DNA of 64,000 nucleotides, taken from assembly GCA_016702745.1 (NCBI GenBank), contig JADJDJ010000004.1:584804-648803 (forward strand). Reading direction: 5' to 3'. Both the position numbers and the translations under genes were made by a program. Below are positions 34,683 through 43,538 of the stretch, piece after piece; within the stretch, counting starts at the first letter, position 1, and each line of letters begins with the position of its first letter. The notes below the pieces were generated by a model. It had not been told where the DNA came from, ran no database searches, and saw nothing but the letters and a program-made list of their open reading frames with translations. Source of the stretch: Chitinophagaceae bacterium. GTDB taxonomy: Bacteria > Bacteroidota > Bacteroidia > Chitinophagales > Chitinophagaceae.

Positions 34683-34859
34683 TTGCCAATTCTTACAATT
34701 ATTATCACACTGGTTGTTGCCGGTCTTATTCTGTGGTTGATCAACACTTATATCCCGATGGACAGTAAAATCAAGTCTATTCTGAATGTAGTGGTGGTCA
34801 TCCTGTTGATCTTCTGGTTACTCAAGGTATTTGGTGTATTAAGCAATGTCAGGGTTTAA
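34683..34859 (+). CDS. Thivi_2564-like small membrane protein, paralogue 2
   Basis: 58 aa from a TTG at 34683: LPILTIIITLVVAGLILWL, INTYIPMDSKIKSILNVVV, VILLIFWLLKVFGVLSNVRV. Two membrane helices flank the conserved INTYIPMD loop, as in paralogue 1 at 28733, with identical or conservative residues over most of the length. Function is unknown; members are widespread in Bacteroidota and proteobacteria. It has its own copy of the shared promoter motif 24 nt upstream. Confidence 0.75.
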   Translation: MPILTIIITLVVAGLILWLINTYIPMDSKIKSILNVVVVILLIFWLLKVFGVLSNVRV

Positions 34860-34922
34860 CAGCCAAGAAGCCTACCAATACCTGGTTGATCGCTATCACT
34901 GATGCTGAAATAATCAACTGAT

Positions 34923-35018
34923 ATGAAACAAAAAAGAAATGAATTCCCTTTTGCCCTGATACTGGCGACCCTGTTTCTACTTGTAGCCATCATTACTTTC
35001 TATTCCTACAAGGGCTGA
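34923..35018 (+). CDS. 31-residue single-pass membrane peptide
   Basis: ATG at 34923 opens KQKRNEFPFALILATL, FLLVAIITFYSYKG, stop. A basic N-terminus followed by about 19 hydrophobic residues is a classic small membrane protein layout. It lies 63 nt after the Thivi_2564-like gene and 48 nt before the DUF4476 gene, in the same direction. No homologue is recalled. Confidence 0.5.
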   Translation: MKQKRNEFPFALILATLFLLVAIITFYSYKG

Positions 35019-35066
35019 GCCCTGCAGCATCCAGACCCGCCCTGTTTTACCATTTAAAAAATTTTT

Positions 35067-36671
35067 ATGAAAAAGTATATTGCTTTTATCTCCGTTTGCC
35101 TGCTCAGTTTATCTGCAGTTGCACAACAATACAATAACACTGTAACTATTAACATTAATAGCAGCAGCAATCCGCAAATCACATTGGATGGCAAGAATTA
35201 CACCCTGAACAGCAATGTATCAGCCGGAAAAAACACCATCATCACACTGTACGACCTGGCACAGGGACAGCACAGCCTGCAGGTAAGGCGATCTTACCAG
35301 CGCAGTGGCAAACTGGAAAATACCAGGACCGTTTTCCTGCTCAGACAAGGGTACAATATGCGGATTAACCTTACCGGCAATGGCAGTTTTGAATTGATCG
35401 AATCGCCCAAAAAAGATGTCGCCAATAATGGTACTGAAATGACCAATGAGGCATTTGCCATCCTGTTGAGAAATGTAAAGGTTCAAAACACGACCACCAA
35501 AAGGAAAACAGTGATTGCCAATGCCATCGATGACCCCAACAGGTATTTTACCACCTTACAGGTAAGACAACTATTGCAACAGGTGAATTCGGAAAGTTAT
35601 CGGCTTGAACTGGCTAAATTGTCCTACCCTAAAATTACTGATCAGGAAAATTTTTACCAGTTGAACAATCTGTTTTCCAGTCAGGCTTCAAGGCAGGAAC
35701 TGGAAGACTATGCCGATAATTACCAGGATGATCCTTACCCCGATGCAGTGGCCATGACTGATTCCAGGTTCAATGAATTGTATCAGGATGCCGGGAGGCA
35801 GTGGTCTTCCACAACAAGGCAGAATTACCTGATAGCTGCTTTCAATAACAATTCCAATTACTTTACAACCGCACAGGCCAAAAAACTGATCGCCTTGGTG
35901 AATACTGAATCGAACCGGCTTGAACTCGCCCGGTTATCTTACCGCAGTATTACAGATCCCGGCAATTTTTATCAGGTGAACAGTTTGCTCAATAACCAGT
36001 CGAGCAAGGACAACCTGGCTGCTTATGTTGATCGCTACGACAGAAATATTTCGCATCAAAATCCTATTGCCGATGCCGCATTTACACAGTTGCATACAAC
36101 GATTCAGCAACAATGGCCGGTAACAACACAGGCCAGCTCCATATCAGCAGCCTTTGATAATAACAGTAATTATTTTACTACGAGCCAGGCCAGTCAACTG
36201 ATCCAGTTGGTACCAGACAATGGCCATCGTTTACACCTGGCCAAATCGGCTTATAACAGGATAACGGATCCCGAGCATTTCAGTGATTTGTACAGTCTGA
36301 TCAGCAATACGGCCCAGAGAAGTGAACTGATGATCTATGTAAGCAAACGACAGTCCGGGGAACAGGATATAAATCCCATGAGTGATACGGAGTATAATAC
36401 CCTTTATCAATCCATCGAACGACAGTTCCTGCCCAATGAACAAATGAACTCATTAACAGAGGTCTTTAATAAATCCGGTAATTATTTTTCTACGGCTCAG
36501 ACCAGAAAACTGATACTTCTGGTTTCTTATGAAACGAACCGGCTCCAGCTGGCCAAATTATCATACCGGACCATTACGGACCGGGAAAGATTCAATGAAT
36601 TGTATGATTTGCTGGAAAGACAATCAACCAGGGATGAACTGGATGCTTATGCGAAGGCTTATAATGATTGA
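35067..36671 (+). CDS. Secreted protein with four DUF4476 repeats
   Basis: 534 aa with a signal peptide (MKKYIAFISVCLLSLSAVAQ). Residues ~20-115 form a beta-rich N-terminal domain (TLYDLAQGQHSLQVRRSY). Then four ~100-residue DUF4476 units follow, at about 125-215, 230-325, 332-428 and 438-534. Each has the pattern F..L...(I/V)......R......A......NYFTT.Q...L..LV..E..RLELAKLSY..ITD...F..L..LL..Q..R.EL..Y. Such repeats are Bacteroidota-specific with unknown function. Four copies is long for the family. It closes the stress island on the plus strand and is followed by a terminator. Confidence 0.9.
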   Translation: MKKYIAFISVCLLSLSAVAQQYNNTVTININSSSNPQITLDGKNYTLNSNVSAGKNTIITLYDLAQGQHSLQVRRSYQRSGKLENTRTVFLLRQGYNMRINLTGNGSFELIESPKKDVANNGTEMTNEAFAILLRNVKVQNTTTKRKTVIANAIDDPNRYFTTLQVRQLLQQVNSESYRLELAKLSYPKITDQENFYQLNNLFSSQASRQELEDYADNYQDDPYPDAVAMTDSRFNELYQDAGRQWSSTTRQNYLIAAFNNNSNYFTTAQAKKLIALVNTESNRLELARLSYRSITDPGNFYQVNSLLNNQSSKDNLAAYVDRYDRNISHQNPIADAAFTQLHTTIQQQWPVTTQASSISAAFDNNSNYFTTSQASQLIQLVPDNGHRLHLAKSAYNRITDPEHFSDLYSLISNTAQRSELMIYVSKRQSGEQDINPMSDTEYNTLYQSIERQFLPNEQMNSLTEVFNKSGNYFSTAQTRKLILLVSYETNRLQLAKLSYRTITDRERFNELYDLLERQSTRDELDAYAKAYND

Positions 36672-36710
36672 TTAAAGAAGCAACTGTTAACCTATCCTAT
36701 ATCAGCATTA

Positions 36711-36750
36711 AAAATCCGGAAGCCGTTCAATCGGTTACCGGATTTTTTTT
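36711..36750 (+). terminator. Intrinsic terminator between convergent genes
   Basis: AAATCCGG (36712-36719) pairs with CCGGATTT (36738-36745), with an inner AGCCG/CGGTT stem. It is followed by a T-run on the plus strand. It ends the DUF4476 transcript and may slow the convergent gene at 36755-37327. Confidence 0.75.
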
Positions 36751-36754
36751 TAAT

Positions 36755-37327
36755 TCAGATGGCTGAACTGGTGTCCGAGCCTGCTAATTTATTACCGATG
36801 ACATGCATGAGGCCTGAAACAGGACCCTGCATTTTATTGGTCCTGTCATCCAGGGTTGAATCATCCAACATCGTTCCCAGCTGCATGGAAGCAGGCAAAT
36901 AAGGCAGAATAAAATTCCGCTGATTGGCCATCAGGTTTTTCAGATCCAATATTGTTCCCTTCTCCCCTATATCCTGTTTTATTAAACGGACCGACTCTGC
37001 TGCGATGGCATTCATCCTGTTACTGCTTTCCTCAAGAGGAATTCCTGCATAGTCCGCTACTACCTGTATCATTTCTCCGGGAGCATTTTTTTGCATTTCA
37101 GACATCCATGATACCACCTGTTCATCCTTTAGCAGCTTTTCAGCCATTTCATCCGACCGGCTGTACTTATAAATGGTAATCAAGACAGCAGGAATTGCTG
37201 CCTGGCTAAAACGGTCTTCTGCCGGAAGGGCTGTATCAATGACAGCCTCCTGTGTATTGGCATCCATTTTAAGCAATTCAGGATAACCCAGGTTTTGTTG
37301 AACAAGACTTACCAGATTTACAGACAT
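36755..37327 (-). CDS. Cytoplasmic protein of unknown function, helical
   Basis: 190 aa, no signal peptide. It starts MSVNLVSLVQQNLGYPELLKM and is mostly alpha-helical (DRFSQAAIPAVLITIYKYSRS, LKDEQVVSWMSEMQKNAPGEM). The end MHVIGNKLAGSDTSSAI is loosely reminiscent of DUF937-like proteins, but not enough to assign. It is transcribed alone, convergent with the DUF4476 gene. A near copy of the shared promoter motif (TGTAAT, 20 nt, GAGCTTTA) lies at 37406-37439 on its strand. Confidence 0.75.
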   Translation of the reverse strand: MSVNLVSLVQQNLGYPELLKMDANTQEAVIDTALPAEDRFSQAAIPAVLITIYKYSRSDEMAEKLLKDEQVVSWMSEMQKNAPGEMIQVVADYAGIPLEESSNRMNAIAAESVRLIKQDIGEKGTILDLKNLMANQRNFILPYLPASMQLGTMLDDSTLDDRTNKMQGPVSGLMHVIGNKLAGSDTSSAI

Positions 37328-37405
37328 AAAGTTTATTTGACTGATTTAAAAAAATGATTGTCATTTAAGAAAGAGGCCAGGATCAACTGAGCAGTTGGAA
37401 GTTCA

Positions 37406-37439
37406 TAAAGCTCTGAGAAAGGCCGGGAAATAAATTACA
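37406..37439 (-). promoter_or_regulatory. Near match to the shared promoter motif, one base shorter
   Basis: On the minus strand TGTAAT (37439-37434) is followed after 20 nt, not 21, by GAGCTTTA (37413-37406). It lies about 78 nt upstream of the ATG at 37327. It is a weaker candidate than the plus-strand sites. Confidence 0.3.
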
Positions 37440-37496
37440 ATCTTCCCTTTATTCATTGCAGGATTCACAGCCATTATCGATCAGACATTTTCACAT

Positions 37497-37560
37497 GCTC
37501 ATAAAAAAAGTGCTTCCGGAACCGGAAGCACTAACCAAAACCTGCTGCTTTTATGAGCGC
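37497..37560 (-). ncRNA. Candidate small RNA with terminator hairpin
   Basis: On the minus strand a perfect 11-bp hairpin (AGTGCTTCCGG, TT, CCGGAAGCACT; 37532-37509) runs straight into seven T residues, yet no minus-strand protein gene precedes it. GCTCATAAAA and TTTTATGAGC (37549-37558 and 37497-37506) frame the hairpin as a second, 10-bp closing stem. CAACTTTG at 37573-37566 could be the -7 box of a promoter starting the RNA near 37559. A ~60-nt RNA is the simplest reading. Confidence 0.45.
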
Positions 37561-37687
37561 GACTACAAAGTTGTATCAATTTATACGGTAACTATTATAG
37601 AGCTCTTTCCGGAATTTATATAATTCACAGATAGTATCTGAATTATTCCTTTTGAAATACTGATATTAGCAGGATCAAACCAAAAAG

Positions 37688-38482
37688 ATGATCCGTCAAA
37701 AAGCTATCTTCCTAAGTGCCTGCCTGTTACTGTATTACTGCGTGGCTGCACAAACATTCAGCACTAAGCCAATCGGACAAAATGGAAGCTGGGCAGGCAG
37801 TTTGATGGCTGCTACCTGTAATGGTTCCTTGTACACTATTGATACAGCAGGACAATTAATCCGCAGCCATCTCGGTACTGGTGACAAGAAAGCGGTGAAT
37901 GATCAGTATTATGGAAACAGTGTGCGGCTCTGGGGAGGAGGCAAGAACCTCTTCACGCTTGAAAAAGATGGCAGTCTGTATCGCACCCATCCTGAAACCG
38001 GGCAGTGGTCAATCCTCGGCAAGGCAGGTGACTGGATCAATACTGTGCTGGCCGTACCAGTCTATGGATATCTCTATTCCATTGAAAAAAACGGAACCCT
38101 CTATGCCACCAATGTAAATACCGGGAATTATATCGCGCTTGGCAAACCTGATTTTTCGGGTTGTATGGCCATCTATGAAACCGGAGGAAGCCTTTACCTG
38201 ATCGGCACTTCCGGTAATCTCATGCAGGTCAGTGAAGCCGATGGAAGCTGGAAGCAGGTTCTTCCCCCGCAATCATTGACCAACAGTATAGCAGCTGCAG
38301 TACTCAGCGGAAAATTATTTTCTCTGGAAAATGATGGGACGTTGATCCGTTATGAAGTACCCGCCGGCACTAAAACAGTATTGGGAAAAATCAGTTACAA
38401 AGCTCCGGTCTTTCTGATGGCAGCCGGGATTAAATTATACCTGCTTGATGCAAGCGGGTCTTTGCAGGAAATCAGTTTGTAA
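37688..38482 (+). CDS. Secreted beta-propeller (tectonin-like) protein
   Basis: 264 aa with a signal peptide (IFLSACLLLYYCVAAQ). At least five ~45-residue blades repeat the pattern G.LY.I...G.L......TG....LG: NGSLYTIDTAGQLIRSHLGTG, KNLFTLEKDGSLYRTHPETG, GYLYSIEKNGTLYATNVNTG, GSLYLIGTSGNLMQVSEADG, GKLFSLENDGTLIRYEVPAG. This is a tectonin/WD-like propeller, probably for binding glycans or lipids outside the cell. No enzyme residues are recognised. Confidence 0.75.
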   Translation: MIRQKAIFLSACLLLYYCVAAQTFSTKPIGQNGSWAGSLMAATCNGSLYTIDTAGQLIRSHLGTGDKKAVNDQYYGNSVRLWGGGKNLFTLEKDGSLYRTHPETGQWSILGKAGDWINTVLAVPVYGYLYSIEKNGTLYATNVNTGNYIALGKPDFSGCMAIYETGGSLYLIGTSGNLMQVSEADGSWKQVLPPQSLTNSIAAAVLSGKLFSLENDGTLIRYEVPAGTKTVLGKISYKAPVFLMAAGIKLYLLDASGSLQEISL

Positions 38483-38495
38483 TCATGCAGGCCAA

Positions 38496-39125
38496 TTGAA
38501 GAGTAACAATTCAAAACACATCATTCAAAATTTCCCATACCCGCTTCTTCTCCAAACCTATTCACCGGGATTGCATTTATATATTCCTGACCCGCAACAG
38601 GTAAAATCCGTTTATGAAAATTTACTGGTAACTAATCAGGGTCTTCCCTTTCCTTTTTGGGCGAAAGTATGGCCCGCTGCCCATGCCCTGGCCGCATTTT
38701 TATTATCTCATCCGGAATTGACGCATGGCAAAAGAATATTGGAAACCGGTGCCGGGATCGGACTACCTTCCTTCAGTATCGCATCGAATACTTCAGAGCT
38801 GATCATCAGCGATCATGACCCGGATGCAGTAGCACTACTAGATAAAAACATTGCACTGCTGGGATTGAAAAATACAAGGGCCCTGTTAATCGACTGGAAT
38901 CATTTTCCGCCTGACCTGCATGCCGATACCATCCTGCTCAGTGATGTCAATTATGCCCCGGAACAATTTGAGCCCTTATTAAAACTGATCAGGCAATGGA
39001 TGGAATCGGGATCTACAGTGGTTCTTTCCACCCCTCAAAGAATCATGGGTGTACCCTTTGTAGAAGCATTGACTACTTATATTACCCATCAAACAAAAGC
39101 TGCATTGAAGAACCGGGAGGCATGA
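38496..39125 (+). CDS. Class I SAM-dependent methyltransferase (protein methyltransferase-like)
   Basis: About 209 aa from a TTG at 38496; an ATG at 38445 in the same frame would overlap the previous gene by 38 nt and gives an atypical Cys-rich start. Motif I ILETGAGIGLPSFSIAS and the following acidic strand end LIISDHDPDAVALLDKNI bind S-adenosylmethionine; LLIDWNHFPPDLHADTILLSDVNYAP fits motifs III/IV of the lysine/Methyltransf_16 group. LPFPFWAKVWPAAHALAAFL before motif I is also typical of that group. Substrate unknown; cytoplasmic. Confidence 0.82.
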   Translation: MKSNNSKHIIQNFPYPLLLQTYSPGLHLYIPDPQQVKSVYENLLVTNQGLPFPFWAKVWPAAHALAAFLLSHPELTHGKRILETGAGIGLPSFSIASNTSELIISDHDPDAVALLDKNIALLGLKNTRALLIDWNHFPPDLHADTILLSDVNYAPEQFEPLLKLIRQWMESGSTVVLSTPQRIMGVPFVEALTTYITHQTKAALKNREA

Positions 39126-39175
39126 CGGATATCAGCATCCTGGTACTTCAACGCAACAAAACTCATGATGAATAG

Positions 39176-39595
39176 TTATTGCTTGATCGTTTTGAGATTA
39201 CTGATCACCCCATTATATCGCAGATCATAGTCCTCACCGGCTATCACCAGGACCATACTCGGATCCTTACCTTCCGGAATAAACAGCCTGTACTCATAGG
39301 TTTTGCCAGATACACCTGACTTCGCCTGAAAAACGACTTTATCTGCTTCCTCTTTCATCTCCACAATCTGGTAGATCTGCGCATCGGAGACTCCACCGTT
39401 TTCATCATCAAATATGGTATGCACCAGTATCATATCCTTAAAAGAAATATGATAGAGTTGTGTTTTCTCTTCATGACCGAATGCTTCCTGATTACTTTTA
39501 TTCAGCAGATCGGTGCTGGTGGAGTAAAAACTGAACTGGGCGCTGGCCAATTGTGCTGTAAAAGCAAATACGAGGGCGATCATTAACTTTCTCAT
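39176..39595 (-). CDS. Secreted protein, unknown
   Basis: 139 aa with a signal peptide (KLMIALVFAFTAQLASAQ). The mature chain is beta-rich (KTQLYHISFKDMILVHTIFDD, KVVFQAKSGVSGKTYEYRLFI, MVLVIAGEDYDLRYNGVIS). No family is recognised with confidence. It is a single gene on the minus strand, 107 nt upstream (in map order) of the serine dehydratase stop. Confidence 0.75.
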   Translation of the reverse strand: MRKLMIALVFAFTAQLASAQFSFYSTSTDLLNKSNQEAFGHEEKTQLYHISFKDMILVHTIFDDENGGVSDAQIYQIVEMKEEADKVVFQAKSGVSGKTYEYRLFIPEGKDPSMVLVIAGEDYDLRYNGVISNLKTIKQ

Positions 39596-39702
39596 GGTAA
39601 TTTATTTAGTGAAAGATAGGATTCAAAATAAAGGCTGCCTATACCCTGGAGAAGGTACAAGCGCTGGAAGAATGTTAAAGTAATGCTGTGCTCATTCATG
39701 AT

Positions 39703-41280
39703 TCAACAGCTTTTAAAAGCCGGTAAGGATTGTTTCTCCAGCATGGCTTCAATTTTCTTAGCTGCACTGGTGATGGAAAGACCGCCCAGATTGGTACAAC
39801 GCAAAGTATGATGAATCTGATCCCCCACTGCCTTCATGGTGGCAATCACTTCATCCAGCGGCACCAGGTGCTGATAATCAGATAAGGCCATATTCGCAGA
39901 TGAAATAGCATTCCCCGCAGCCATTACATTCCTTCCCAGACAAGGTGCCTCCATCCGGTTGCCAATCGGATCACAGATAATCCCCAGTGAATTTTGCAAT
40001 GCCATTGATGCAGCACCCAGACTTTGTTCCAGACTGCCTCCCTTCATTTGCACGATTGCTGCGGCAGCCATTCCTCCGCCTGATCCGGTTTCAGCCATAC
40101 AACCACCCACCTCCGCCGCAAATGTGGCATGCGCTGCAATGAATACCCCAATGAGTCCGGAAGATAACATCGCTTTCACTAATTCATTTTCAGATAAGCC
40201 TAAAGCATGGGCCACTCCAAACAGTGCACCCGGTAAGGCCCCGCAACTTCCGGCCGTGGGCGCCGCCACAATCACGCCCATAGAACTCTTTACTTCCATG
40301 ATCGCGGATACATAAAGGATCATCAGATTGCCGGCATCACCTGGCACCAGCTCACCGCTATTCATTTTTTCTCTGAATTGTAAAGACTGACTACCCAGTA
40401 TTCGGTCATTGTACTGAGTGCCTTTTAATCCCTGTTGAATGGCATTGTCCATAACCCGGATGATCATCCGCATTTTTTCAAACACTTCATCGGCTGAAAT
40501 ATTCCCCCGGGCTTTTTCAAATTCGATGGCCAGCTCCCAGAGCGCATAATTTTTATCCTGATTATAAGCCAGCATCTCTTCACAGGTAATAAAAGGAACG
40601 CTTAGATTTTTTCTCGCCATCACCGGCAATACGGGTTGCAGTCTTTTTACATACATCACTTCTTCCATCGCCAGTAATTCCTGTATGATCATCTCCTCCG
40701 GGAATGCCTGCGCCTTTAATTCTATCATTGGCTGTTCACCACGATGTATGATGATCTCATCAGCCATCAGCGATGCCTGCAGGTATTTTTCAATCCTCTC
40801 CGGATGACTGCAACCAATCAATGTTTCATAATAATCCCCGGCCATTGAAACCGGCATCCCTTCAATGCGGATCACTTCAATCATTCCCCCGCCGGTAGAG
40901 ATGGCCGTGAGTCTGCGCGATTCCCTTTCGTTACTCAATGTAATCTGATAGGTATTGGGATGATCCGCTGCAATATCACGGATGACGATCTCCACGCTGA
41001 TGCCGGCTTCCGCCAGAAATCTTTCCGACTCGGGTAAGCGTTCATCATCAGCTTCCCAACCCAGGAATCCACCGAATAATCCCATATCTGAACCCTGACT
41101 TTTATGGGTAGTGGCCAGAGAGCCGTTCGGATCAAATTCAATCAGGATATGACGGATTTCTCCATCCATCAGATCCCGGCAAAGCCGCGCAATCCGTAAG
41201 GAAGCCGCGCAATGGGAACTGGAAGGGCCCCGCATGACCGGACCAATCACATCATTGAATATACTGGGATAGACTGCCAT
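39703..41280 (-). CDS. sdaA: L-serine dehydratase, iron-sulfur dependent, single chain
   Basis: 525 aa. The beta domain comes first (YPSIFNDVIGPVMRGPSSSHCA, an ACT-like segment), followed by the alpha domain with the cluster cysteines in SCGALPGALFGV, LGIICDPIGNRMEAPCLGRNV, and the glycine-rich AEVGGCMAETGSGGGMAAAAI. The enzyme deaminates L-serine to pyruvate with a [4Fe-4S] cluster. The chain ends in Ser-Cys; in the Legionella enzyme the C-terminal cysteine caps the cluster, so the same 'tail-in-mouth' arrangement is likely. It is about 60 residues longer than many single-chain forms, with extra sequence between the two domains. It is 16 nt after the DPP4-type gene. Confidence 0.95.
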   Translation of the reverse strand: MAVYPSIFNDVIGPVMRGPSSSHCAASLRIARLCRDLMDGEIRHILIEFDPNGSLATTHKSQGSDMGLFGGFLGWEADDERLPESERFLAEAGISVEIVIRDIAADHPNTYQITLSNERESRRLTAISTGGGMIEVIRIEGMPVSMAGDYYETLIGCSHPERIEKYLQASLMADEIIIHRGEQPMIELKAQAFPEEMIIQELLAMEEVMYVKRLQPVLPVMARKNLSVPFITCEEMLAYNQDKNYALWELAIEFEKARGNISADEVFEKMRMIIRVMDNAIQQGLKGTQYNDRILGSQSLQFREKMNSGELVPGDAGNLMILYVSAIMEVKSSMGVIVAAPTAGSCGALPGALFGVAHALGLSENELVKAMLSSGLIGVFIAAHATFAAEVGGCMAETGSGGGMAAAAIVQMKGGSLEQSLGAASMALQNSLGIICDPIGNRMEAPCLGRNVMAAGNAISSANMALSDYQHLVPLDEVIATMKAVGDQIHHTLRCTNLGGLSITSAAKKIEAMLEKQSLPAFKSC

Positions 41281-41296
41281 AAAAAATATTTACTGA

Positions 41297-43528
41297 TTAC
41301 AAATTCTTTTTCCAGAAATTTTCCATCGTTCTCCGCAAATGCAGCGTAGTATTTACCCCCTGCCAGATCCCATGATCACGATTTGGATAGGACATCATAC
41401 TAAAGAGCTTATTGTGTTTGATCAGTTCATTCACCATCATTTCAAAATTCTGGTAATGCACATTGTCATCACCCGTTCCATGAATGATCATCAATTTTCC
41501 CTGCAGTTTACTGGCATGGGTCAATGGCGAACCTTCCCGGTAGCCATACTGGTTATCATCCGGTAATCCCATGTAGCGCTCCTGGTAAATATTATCATAG
41601 AGTGTTTGCTGGGCAACAAAGGAAACCGCAATCCCTGTTTTAAATACATCGCCATGTCTGAATAGTCCATGCAGGGTCATTTGACCGCCACCACTCCACC
41701 CCCACATACCCACATGGGCTGTATCGATAAAGGGAAACATCATCATCGTTTTTTTAGCAGCCGCTGCCTGGTCGTCAGCCGCCAGCAAACCGATCTGTCT
41801 GTAAATACATTTTCTAAAGCTACGGCCCCTCGGCACTTTGGTACCCCGGTTATCAATACTAATCACCACTACGCCTAATTCATTCGAGAGATACTGGTGC
41901 CACATATTATCTCCGGTACTCCAGTTGTCCTGCACCGTAGACCCGGCCGGTTCCCCGTATACATGGAAGATGATGGGGTATTTTTTCTGCGGATCAAATT
42001 GAATGGGTTTGATCATCCAGGCATCCAGTACCACTTCACCGATATCCACTTTGAAAAATTCTTTGGGTCGAAGCCCCAGTTCACTGATCCGGCTTTTCAA
42101 TTGCCGGTTATCTTCCAGCAATTTGATTTCCTGATGTGTACCCAGACTGATCAATGAAATCCGCTTTGGCGTAACTGCGTTTTCAAAACTATGGATCGCA
42201 TATTTTGCATCGGCCGAGATCTGGTAACTGTGTTGTCCTGCCATAGCTGCCGGTGAAACCCTTTCTGCTTCTCCCTTTCCATCCAACCGGCTGCGATAGA
42301 GATAACGCTGGGTGAAATTCTCCGGGGAAGCGATATAATAAACATATCCGCCGGCAGGATCAATACAATTGATATTCACCACATCAAAATTCCCTTTGGT
42401 GATGAGCTTCTTTTCTTTTCCATCTCTCGATACCTTATATAAATGCACCCAGCCATCCTCTTCGCTGGTCCAGGTAAAGGATTTATTATTATCCAGCCAT
42501 ACAATATCATCATGTATATCCACCCAGGCACTATCCCTTTCAGTCAGCAGTTTTTTTAATTGCATATCCGCCGTATTTCCGATCCATACCTGGTTGGTAT
42601 TCTGCAGGCGGTTGAGTTGCTGAATCATTACCTCATTGGATCCCGGAATAAAATCCATCCGGGCCAGGTAATTATTGCGTGGATCACCGGGTACATCAAA
42701 CCATCTGGTCGCACCACCCATAACGGGCACTACCCCAACTTTCACTGCTGAATTCGTAGTCCCCACTTTGGGATAAGGAAATGGCAGAGGTTTGGAATAG
42801 TTGGAGTCTGTATTATTGATCAGGTAAAAAGTGCCCACGCCTTTTGTATCAGATTGCCAGTAAGCAATGGTTTTTCCATCCGGGCTCCATCTGAATCCAT
42901 CCCGGTCATCCAGTTCTTCTTCATATACCCAGTCGAATGTGCCGTTGATAATATCTCCGCCGCCGTCACGCGTGAGTGGGGCGATCTTTCCGGTAGCAAG
43001 TTCTTCCACATATATATTTAATTGACAGACATAGGCCACTTTTGATCCGTCGGGCGAAAATTTTGCAAACATCAGACTGGATTCCGGTAACCCTTTTCCC
43101 AATTGTGTCAATTGTCCCTTCTCCCTGTTCAGCACCCAATAGTCGCCGCGGGTATTGTACCGCCAGACTTTTTTGGTGTTGGTAAATAACAACAATTTAC
43201 TGTTGTCATCTGACCATTCATAATCATCAATCGAAAGAGGCTTGCGCCCGGTTCCGGGCACCAGTTGTGAAGCGCTGATCAATACGGTCCGCGTACCACC
43301 TGCCACTTCATATCTTACAATATCCGCTCCGCCTGCCGTGGCATTGTACTCGGTGGTGGAATAACTGCTGTTGTCCTTCATCCAGCGCAGGGGACCCACG
43401 CCACGGGAACCATACCAGTTTTTGGTATAGATATCTTCCAGGGTCAGTTTGGTCGTTTGTGCAGAGGCTGACACAATCATTAATAAACTAACGGGGATCA
43501 GTATGCGAAATAAAATCAGTCGATACAT
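41297..43528 (-). CDS. Secreted dipeptidyl peptidase IV-type S9 peptidase
   Basis: 743 aa with a signal peptide (RILIPVSLLMIVSASAQ). The N-terminal ~500 residues form the DPP4 beta-propeller (DYEWSDDNSKLLLFTN, FSPDGSKVAYVCQLNIYV, the substrate-binding Glu pair in DWVYEEELDDRDGFRWSPDG). The C-terminal alpha/beta hydrolase has the triad Ser612 (GWSGGG), Asp687 (HGTGDDNVHYQ) and His719 (NRDHGI). It should remove Xaa-Pro/Ala dipeptides in the periplasm. The gene sits between GH95 and sdaA with gaps of 10 and 16 nt, suggesting an operon. Confidence 0.95.
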   Translation of the reverse strand: MYRLILFRILIPVSLLMIVSASAQTTKLTLEDIYTKNWYGSRGVGPLRWMKDNSSYSTTEYNATAGGADIVRYEVAGGTRTVLISASQLVPGTGRKPLSIDDYEWSDDNSKLLLFTNTKKVWRYNTRGDYWVLNREKGQLTQLGKGLPESSLMFAKFSPDGSKVAYVCQLNIYVEELATGKIAPLTRDGGGDIINGTFDWVYEEELDDRDGFRWSPDGKTIAYWQSDTKGVGTFYLINNTDSNYSKPLPFPYPKVGTTNSAVKVGVVPVMGGATRWFDVPGDPRNNYLARMDFIPGSNEVMIQQLNRLQNTNQVWIGNTADMQLKKLLTERDSAWVDIHDDIVWLDNNKSFTWTSEEDGWVHLYKVSRDGKEKKLITKGNFDVVNINCIDPAGGYVYYIASPENFTQRYLYRSRLDGKGEAERVSPAAMAGQHSYQISADAKYAIHSFENAVTPKRISLISLGTHQEIKLLEDNRQLKSRISELGLRPKEFFKVDIGEVVLDAWMIKPIQFDPQKKYPIIFHVYGEPAGSTVQDNWSTGDNMWHQYLSNELGVVVISIDNRGTKVPRGRSFRKCIYRQIGLLAADDQAAAAKKTMMMFPFIDTAHVGMWGWSGGGQMTLHGLFRHGDVFKTGIAVSFVAQQTLYDNIYQERYMGLPDDNQYGYREGSPLTHASKLQGKLMIIHGTGDDNVHYQNFEMMVNELIKHNKLFSMMSYPNRDHGIWQGVNTTLHLRRTMENFWKKNL

Positions 43529-43538
43529 GGGTTACTGT

